A stretch of 64,000 nucleotides of DNA from Belliella alkalica (GTDB lineage: Bacteria; Bacteroidota; Bacteroidia; Cytophagales; Cyclobacteriaceae): positions 164,971 through 228,970 of the forward strand of contig NZ_JAKZGO010000008.1 of the NCBI RefSeq assembly GCF_022549785.1. Direction: 5' to 3'. Of the stretch, positions 59,368 through 64,000 are shown in pieces; position 1 is the first letter of the stretch, and each line of letters starts with the position of its first letter. Below the pieces are notes generated by a model that was given only the letters and a program-made list of their open reading frames with translations, had not been told where the DNA came from and did not search any database. The position numbers and the translations under genes are program-made.

Positions 59368-59388
59368 AAACGCAACATTGTTGCATTT
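59368..59388. promoter_or_regulatory. Zur/Fur-type operator candidate
   Basis: Arms AAACGCAACA and TGTTGCATTT flank a central T, a 21-base palindrome with one mismatched pair. This shape (about 10-1-10 with GCAACA/TGTTGC) is typical of Fur-family boxes, especially Zur. It lies upstream of the COG0523 operon and also between that operon and metK. It would be the natural target of the Fur-family protein encoded at 49087-49506. Confidence 0.6.
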
Positions 59389-59555
59389 ATATTTTTTTTC
59401 ATTTTAATTCTTCTCAAAAATCAAATCTAATTTACTTCTAGAACGTACTAGAATTTAATTTAAGTATTTGAGTATTCAGACCGGTAAGCATGTATGTTCA
59501 TAATAGGATCAAATTTATACATAAAAAATCAATAGAAATAGAAAAAGTAACTTCC

Positions 59556-59599
59556 CCGGATAGCACATACTTGTAAGATCTAAAGAAATCCGGTTTTTT
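59556..59599 (+). promoter_or_regulatory. Terminator-like hairpin in the metK leader region
   Basis: CCGGAT (59556-59561) pairs with ATCCGG (59588-59593) across 26 bases, followed by TTTTTTATTT. It lies 62 bases before metK, and no plus-strand gene ends just upstream. It could be an attenuator or riboswitch terminator, but it does not resemble the SAM-I or SAM-II consensus I know. Confidence 0.35.
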
Positions 59600-59660
59600 A
59601 TTTCCCTTTGAAACCCTATTTTTACACACTATTTAGAAATTGTAAAAAAGTAATAACAAT

Positions 59661-60914
59661 ATGCCATATTTATTTACCTCAGAATCTGTATCTGAGGGAC
59701 ACCCTGATAAGATTTCTGATCAAATTTCAGATGCCTTGATTGATAATTTTTTAGCCTTTGACCCAAGATCGAAAGTTGCTTGTGAAACTTTAGTGACTAC
59801 TGGTCAGGTGATTCTTGCCGGCGAGGTAAAATCAGAAACCTATCTTGATGTACAAAAAATAGCAAGAGATGTGATCAATAGAATTGGGTATACCAAAGGT
59901 GAATACATGTTTGACGGAAACTCATGTGGTGTATTGTCAGCAATTCACGAACAGTCTCCCGACATCAACCAAGGTGTGGATCGCCAAAGTCCGGAAGAGC
60001 AAGGTGCCGGAGATCAAGGGATGATGTTTGGCTATGCCACTAAGGAAACAGACAATTATATGCCATTGGCACTAGATCTATCACATAGGATTTTGAAGGA
60101 ACTGGCGGAGTTGAGAAGAGAGTCCGATGCGATCAAATATCTGAGACCTGATTCAAAATCCCAAGTGACAATCGAATATTCTGATGACAATCAGCCCCAA
60201 AGAATCGATGCTATTGTGATTTCTACACAGCATGATGACTTTGGAGATGAACCTACGATGCTGGCCAAGATCAAAGAAGACTTGATAAATATTCTTATCC
60301 CAAGGGTAAAAGCGCAATTGAAGCCTGAGATTCAAGCTTTGTTTACAGATAAAATCACTTATCATATCAACCCTACGGGAAAATTTGTGATTGGTGGGCC
60401 ACATGGAGATACCGGATTGACAGGGAGAAAAATCATCGTTGATACCTATGGTGGCAAAGGTGCGCATGGTGGAGGAGCTTTTTCAGGAAAAGATCCATCA
60501 AAAGTAGATAGATCAGCAGCTTACGCAACTAGACATATTGCCAAAAATATGGTGGCTGCGGGAATAGCTGATGAGATCCTTGTGCAGGTATCTTACGCTA
60601 TTGGTGTAGCCAAACCAATGGGAATCTATATCAATACTTATGGTACTTCAAAAATAGGTCTGTCAGATGGTGAAATCGCCAAAAAAGTAGAAGAAATCTT
60701 CGATATGAGACCTTATGCCATCGAGCAAAGACTAAAATTGAGAAATCCTATTTACGAAGAGACTGCTGCATATGGGCACATGGGCAGGACTAATGAAGTG
60801 GTGAACAAAACATTCTACACACCTGACGGCAAATCCATCAACTTGGATGTAGAACTATTCACGTGGGAAAAATTGGATTTTGTAGATAAAATCAGGAAGT
60901 CATTTGACCTATAA
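59661..60914 (+). CDS. metK: S-adenosylmethionine synthetase
   Basis: A 417-residue enzyme making SAM from methionine and ATP. Signature motifs are present: SEGHPDK at the N-terminus, [12 protein letters not shown], and the glycine-rich [19 protein letters not shown]. The length is slightly above E. coli MetK (384), as is usual for Bacteroidota. It is monocistronic with a very strong palindromic terminator. Confidence 0.97.
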   Translation: MPYLFTSESVSEGHPDKISDQISDALIDNFLAFDPRSKVACETLVTTGQVILAGEVKSETYLDVQKIARDVINRIGYTKGEYMFDGNSCGVLSAIHEQSPDINQGVDRQSPEEQGAGDQGMMFGYATKETDNYMPLALDLSHRILKELAELRRESDAIKYLRPDSKSQVTIEYSDDNQPQRIDAIVISTQHDDFGDEPTMLAKIKEDLINILIPRVKAQLKPEIQALFTDKITYHINPTGKFVIGGPHGDTGLTGRKIIVDTYGGKGAHGGGAFSGKDPSKVDRSAAYATRHIAKNMVAAGIADEILVQVSYAIGVAKPMGIYINTYGTSKIGLSDGEIAKKVEEIFDMRPYAIEQRLKLRNPIYEETAAYGHMGRTNEVVNKTFYTPDGKSINLDVELFTWEKLDFVDKIRKSFDL

Positions 60915-60997
60915 TAATTGATGATATATATGATTATCAATTACTTTGCACATAATAAAAGAAGCAAGGCATAATATAGCGGATATCATATTAAAAA

Positions 60998-61045
60998 TTT
61001 AGACATAAAAAAAGCGACAAATTTGTCGCTTTTTTTATGTCTAAA
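60998..61045. terminator. 48-base perfect palindrome, bidirectional terminator
   Basis: TTTAGACATAAAAAAAGCGA and CAAA on the left are perfectly complementary to the 24 bases on the right, with no spacer. It includes T-runs on both strands. It ends metK on the plus strand and the small basic gene on the minus strand. Confidence 0.88.
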
Positions 61046-61068
61046 TCAAAGAAAACAGCTTTCGATGC

Positions 61069-61182
61069 TTAGTCCCTATTCTTTTTATCAGCCTGTTTGG
61101 CTTTTTTCTCGGCTCTCTTTTCCTTCAAATTCTTTTCAGGTTTTTTCTTGTCCGCTTTTTTGACCGTGTGTTCCTTTGCCAT
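61069..61182 (-). CDS. Small Lys-rich protein, 37 residues
   Basis: This very short gene reads MAKEHTVKKADKKKPEKNLK and EKRAEKKAKQADKKNRD. About half the residues are Lys/Arg, with a KNLKEKRAEKKAK core that I recall as conserved in many Bacteroidota small basic proteins. The convergent terminator at 60998-61045 supports it. It probably binds nucleic acid or the ribosome; that is inference. Confidence 0.65.
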   Translation of the reverse strand: MAKEHTVKKADKKKPEKNLKEKRAEKKAKQADKKNRD

Positions 61183-61249
61183 GATAAATATATTTGTAAG
61201 GAAGATACAGGTTTTATTTTAAGGATTTTTTCAAAATGGGATATATTTT

Positions 61250-61398
61250 TATGATTACCCACAATGACACAAGTAGGAGAGTATATCATTAATAATTATG
61301 CGAAACTTGTCAACAGTCGACAATCATCCGACCACAGCGGATTGATTTGAACTACATAAGTTATAATAAATGGTTACTGATATCAAAGCGGATAAAAC
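61250..61398 (+). repeat. Degenerate dispersed element, copy E
   Basis: In the 349-base gap between 61183 and 61531 a segment begins TATGATTACCCACAATGACAC and ends ACTGATATCAAAGCGGATAA, about 149 bases apart. Both ends resemble those of copies A and B. The interior is diverged and contains a GTCAAC/GTCGAC patch. Confidence 0.4.
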
Positions 61399-61486
61399 CG
61401 GCGACGTCCGATAATCGAATGAGTTGAATTCAAGTTATGTACCATATTAACTGTGGATGCTGTTATAAAACCAGATAGTCAATAAA

Positions 61487-61522
61487 AAATAAAAGCTGCC
61501 TATTTCTAGACAGCTTTTATTT
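61487..61522 (-). terminator. Terminator of the small lipoprotein gene
   Basis: A 12-bp stem (AAATAAAAGCTG/CAGCTTTTATTT) with a 12-base loop and T-rich tract on the minus strand, 10 bases after the stop. Confidence 0.8.
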
Positions 61523-61531
61523 AGGTTGATG

Positions 61532-61762
61532 TTATTTCCCTTCTGGCTTGTAGATTGCTCCAGTCGCAAAATCTACAATTAAGCTAGGGGCAAATAATAC
61601 GAGATCAGCGATAAGTGCACCTACTCTCACTTGCCTTTGAGGCTCGCCTGGTCCTGGCTTTGTTCTCTGATACTCTGTCACCGGTCCACCAAAAATGGTA
61701 GCACAACTTGACATAGATGCCATGATTAGGACAATAGATAATAGTTTGGCGATTTTTTTCAT
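61532..61762 (-). CDS. Small lipoprotein
   Basis: A 76-residue lipoprotein from the start at 61762 (MKKIAKLLSIVLIMASMSSC, Cys20). The longer upstream frame is in the neighbour's coding sequence. The mature part (TIFGGPVTEYQRTKPGPGEP, then QVRVGALIADLVLFAPSLIV then DFATGAIYKP) has a Pro-rich linker and one hydrophobic segment. It resembles small CATIFGG-type lipoproteins seen across Bacteroidota. Function unknown. Confidence 0.78.
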   Translation of the reverse strand: MKKIAKLLSIVLIMASMSSCATIFGGPVTEYQRTKPGPGEPQRQVRVGALIADLVLFAPSLIVDFATGAIYKPEGK

Positions 61763-61775
61763 ATGATATATTGGA

Positions 61776-62132
61776 TTAAGATTTGATAAGTATTGTTTGT
61801 GATAGATGATCGTGAAGGCCTTTTTCAGAGATAAAATAGGTGATAAAGTAAAATGGTAAACCACGTAGCAGTGTTCTTATAATTATCTGGTGAAATTTCG
61901 GTCTTTCCAGAGAGTCTTTTTGTACTACTTTGGTCTTTGTAAGGATTTTGCCAATTGTCTTACCTACAAAAAACTCAGTGGCAAAATAATAAAGAAAGTA
62001 ACAGGCTATCAATATGTTTTTTAGCATATTTTCTTCAATAACCTCTCTGAAAATCAAAAGAGTTATTAAAGAAAAAACAAAAAAAACTATTGTGTCCACT
62101 ATAAAATTTGCTATTCTATATTTAAAATGCAT
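61776..62132 (-). CDS. RDD family membrane protein
   Basis: A 118-residue protein with about three membrane helices (IVDTIVFFVFSLITLLIFREV; ILIACYFLYYFATEF; GLPFYFITYFIS). The N-terminal RIANFIVD is the Arg-Asp signature of the RDD family, and GKTIGKILTKTKVV follows the second helix as usual. Function is unknown; some relatives move ions or sodium. The next gene downstream starts 14 bases after its stop, so they probably share a transcript. Confidence 0.82.
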   Translation of the reverse strand: MHFKYRIANFIVDTIVFFVFSLITLLIFREVIEENMLKNILIACYFLYYFATEFFVGKTIGKILTKTKVVQKDSLERPKFHQIIIRTLLRGLPFYFITYFISEKGLHDHLSQTILIKS

Positions 62133-62412
62133 TATAATTTAATTTACTACTAACATAATAATGATAAATTTAATGTGAAAGAATTAATGGTATTATTTTT
62201 ACGGTGATTATGCTCAATGACATCATTCGATGAAACTCACAATAAAACCATGCGGATAATCTTCAAATGTCTACAGCTGATTGACATGTACTGAAAGATA
62301 CGTAGATCGAGTATTCATCTGTATAGAATAATTTCATGATCCCGTGATGATCAGGCGGGTGATAATGGATTTTTCTCAAGAGCTGAATGTGCCCAAAGTC
62401 AATCTAAGTCTA

Positions 62413-63486
62413 TTATAGATTTTGCCAAATGGACTTGAAGGCGCTTACATTGTGTTTAGTCAGATCTTCATTTGCCATAAAAATCTTTCCTTTCATGGTT
62501 TCTGGATCAAAAAACATAACCGAAGATACACCTGGGTCAGAACCTGTATGGCCTATAGAGCCGCTATTGGAGTAAATAATAAAAATACCACTGTTTGGCT
62601 CGCTTGGATCCATACCCTTGATAGGCTCGGCTTGTGAAAAGTTTTTGTCAAAAAACAACTTCCAAGAAGTCTCACTCAATAATTCAGAATCACCCTGATA
62701 ACCTTTGATAATCGTTTGCAGCATCTTGCTCAAATCAACAATATTGGTTTTTAGTCCACCATCGGGATAAGTCGTAAGAGAATAAAAATCCATTGGTTTG
62801 TCTTTTTCATCATATAGAATGGAATATGCTCCCATTTGTATTTCTTTATAATGCCAATGTGTGTCCTCCATCATAAGGGGCTGGAAAATGTATGTTTCGG
62901 TAAATTGATCAAATGGCATTTTCGAAGCATTTTCGATCACATGAGCTGCAAGTGCTGCACCGAAATTCGAATAGCTATACGCTTTCCCTGGCTGATTTTT
63001 ACCAAAGTTTTTCTTTGAATATCTTGTCCCTTCAGGCGTCAAATAAGATTTGAGAAATTCCCCCAATTGATAAGGTGGCTGTAAACCTTTTTTATAACCC
63101 TGTACATAATATCTTTCGTTGTCTGTAATTCCCGATGTATGGGTTCCCAAATGTCTTAAAGTGATTGGTTGACCATTCTTTAGGTTTGGATTAGCTATTT
63201 TGAAATTAAGGTACTCGTTGATGTCCGTATCTATGTTGATAAAGCCAAGGTCAACTGCTTTCATTATGGCCAAACCAATTACTACCTTACTTACCGATCC
63301 TATAGGCTGCATGGTGAGACTATCATATTTGACTTCTCTTATTTTGTCTTGAAAGCCATAAGTATTGATTTCAACTTTATTTTGGTCAACAATGCTTGTA
63401 GCATAGCCCGTAAATCCGGCGTCTTGTCCATACGAACAGTTCGAAATAAAAATTAAAGCTGTTAAAATAAATGTTATTTGTTTCAT
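62413..63486 (-). CDS. Serine hydrolase, class C beta-lactamase family
   Basis: A 357-residue exported protein (MKQITFILTALIFISNCSYGQ). The catalytic motifs of the penicillin-binding/AmpC-type fold are present: S64-V-S-K67, Y-x-N in AYSYSNFG, and the HTG triad in GHTGSDPGVSS. These proteins include esterases, peptidases and beta-lactamases; the substrate cannot be told. The short 360-residue form without a C-terminal lipocalin domain is common in Bacteroidota. The gap upstream to 63575 is short. Confidence 0.88.
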   Translation of the reverse strand: MKQITFILTALIFISNCSYGQDAGFTGYATSIVDQNKVEINTYGFQDKIREVKYDSLTMQPIGSVSKVVIGLAIMKAVDLGFINIDTDINEYLNFKIANPNLKNGQPITLRHLGTHTSGITDNERYYVQGYKKGLQPPYQLGEFLKSYLTPEGTRYSKKNFGKNQPGKAYSYSNFGAALAAHVIENASKMPFDQFTETYIFQPLMMEDTHWHYKEIQMGAYSILYDEKDKPMDFYSLTTYPDGGLKTNIVDLSKMLQTIIKGYQGDSELLSETSWKLFFDKNFSQAEPIKGMDPSEPNSGIFIIYSNSGSIGHTGSDPGVSSVMFFDPETMKGKIFMANEDLTKHNVSAFKSIWQNL

Positions 63487-63574
63487 GTATGGTGTTTGGT
63501 ATGGCTAATATCTCACTCTAGCTTTTCAACACAGGTTGACAAAAAGATCTCTGCCGATCTTTATGTTTTACGCT

Positions 63575-64000
63575 TTATTTCCAGTTATGCCTCTTTTTTG
63601 TTTCTGTGATATGAGCAAGATGATGATTGCAATGCCAAGCATAAACACCAATATTTTCGTCAATCCTAAACTTCCTTCCATGTTCCGGATGAATGAAAAC
63701 TCGTGAGTGATGGTCTTCAGATAGGTTTTTCAACAAAAATGTCCATCTTTCGTGAATACCTTCTAGCATTTTTAATGATGAATTGATAGGCATATTTTTG
63801 GTGTCGTCAAGTTCTGCCCAGCGTTCTTCAAAGTAAGGTTTAATAGTTGGTTCTTCTTCCGTTAGCGCAAGTTTTAGCCGAACCAAGCTATTCATGTGAC
63901 TGTCGGCACAATGGTGTATAACCTGCCTAATTGTCCAGCCATTTGGTCTGTATGGTGTATCAAGTTGTTCGTCAGTGAGGTCAGCAACTTCGCTGACTAG
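63575..64000 (-). CDS. YfiT/DinB-like metal-dependent transferase (5' end outside window)
   Basis: The frame is open from the window edge on the minus strand and gives about 141 C-terminal residues. The pattern LDTPYRPNGWTIRQVIHHCA followed by DSHMNSLVRLKLALTEEEPT and TIKPYFEERWAEL matches YfiT-type DinB-fold proteins (bacillithiol transferase family). Metal-ligand candidates are the His pair in HHCADSH and the HCNHHLAH motif. Only the N-terminal quarter or so is missing. The thiol substrate is unknown in Bacteroidota. Confidence 0.87.
   Translation of the reverse strand, partial: LVSEVADLTDEQLDTPYRPNGWTIRQVIHHCADSHMNSLVRLKLALTEEEPTIKPYFEERWAELDDTKNMPINSSLKMLEGIHERWTFLLKNLSEDHHSRVFIHPEHGRKFRIDENIGVYAWHCNHHLAHITETKKRHNWK

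Noticed and set aside
59556-59660. SAM-I or SAM-II riboswitch before metK
   Set aside because: Neither the SAM-I four-way junction nor the SAM-II pseudoknot sequence could be recognised. The hairpin alone is reported as a lower-confidence leader element.
1-64000. CRISPR arrays, tRNA or rRNA genes, prophage, intact insertion sequences
   Set aside because: Looked for regular spaced repeats, tRNA-like cloverleaf segments, phage structural genes and transposase frames on both strands; none was convincing by eye. Short tRNA genes cannot be excluded without a covariance search.

Overview
The window is a 64-kb piece of an AT-rich chromosome from a member of the Bacteroidota, most likely order Cytophagales and probably family Cyclobacteriaceae. 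That placement is an inference. It rests on a SusC/SusD pair, an STN-type TonB receptor with a DUF4249 partner, many lipoproteins, TAnnTTTG-type promoter boxes, few purine-rich ribosome binding sites, and protein families typical of this group (DUF6702, DUF6952, DUF4328-like, DUF5117/5118 metalloprotease). No rRNA, tRNA, CRISPR array, prophage or intact insertion sequence was seen.

Layout. 1-5.2 kb: gltB (5' end outside the window) and gltD, glutamate synthase. 5.3-8.5 kb: a small accessory patch with a lipoprotein, a Cys-rich secreted peptide interrupted by an in-frame TGA, a RelE-type toxin-antitoxin pair and a Spy-like periplasmic protein. 8.5-22.8 kb: mostly housekeeping and single genes (GGCT-like protein, type II NADH dehydrogenase, secreted GH130 enzyme plus ROK kinase, YebC, DUF84 NTPase, thioredoxin/DUF6952, M28 peptidase, ClC transporter, prmA, tpiA, recX). 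23.4-36.2 kb: galT, a nitroreductase, a TonB receptor, a GH29 fucosidase and a three-gene TonB receptor/DUF4249/MG2-like operon. 36.4-40.5 kb: M1 peptidase, HupE/UreJ and DUF6702 cluster. 40.7-45.4 kb: a SusC/SusD pair with no enzymes beside it. 46-52 kb: 2'-5' RNA ligase-like protein, universal stress protein, a Fur-family regulator and a large zinc metalloprotease. 52.3-56.2 kb: a compact type III polyketide synthase cluster (FAD oxidoreductase, UbiA prenyltransferase, PKS, methyltransferase). 56.3-64 kb: MscS channel, a COG0523 metal-chaperone GTPase operon, metK, small lipoproteins, a serine hydrolase and a YfiT-like protein cut by the window end.

How the parts connect. The PKS, methyltransferase, UbiA enzyme and flavoprotein look like one pathway to a methylated, possibly prenylated and oxidised phenolic or pyrone lipid. 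The Fur-family gene at 49 kb, the COG0523 GTPase with its CFFCGG-motif partner at 58-59 kb, and a strong palindrome upstream of that operon suggest a zinc-starvation circuit. GH130 and ROK kinase suit sequential mannoside cleavage and hexose phosphorylation.

The least ordinary DNA is intergenic. A dispersed, roughly 150-bp element with TATG..TATCCG / CGGATA..CAT ends occurs several times. Two copies are about 91% identical and each is flanked by its own exact 9-bp direct repeat, as expected of a non-autonomous mobile element. Two very small genes (55 and 37 codons), a decayed antitoxin gene and a truncated DUF4328-like gene were also found by reading the sequence directly.
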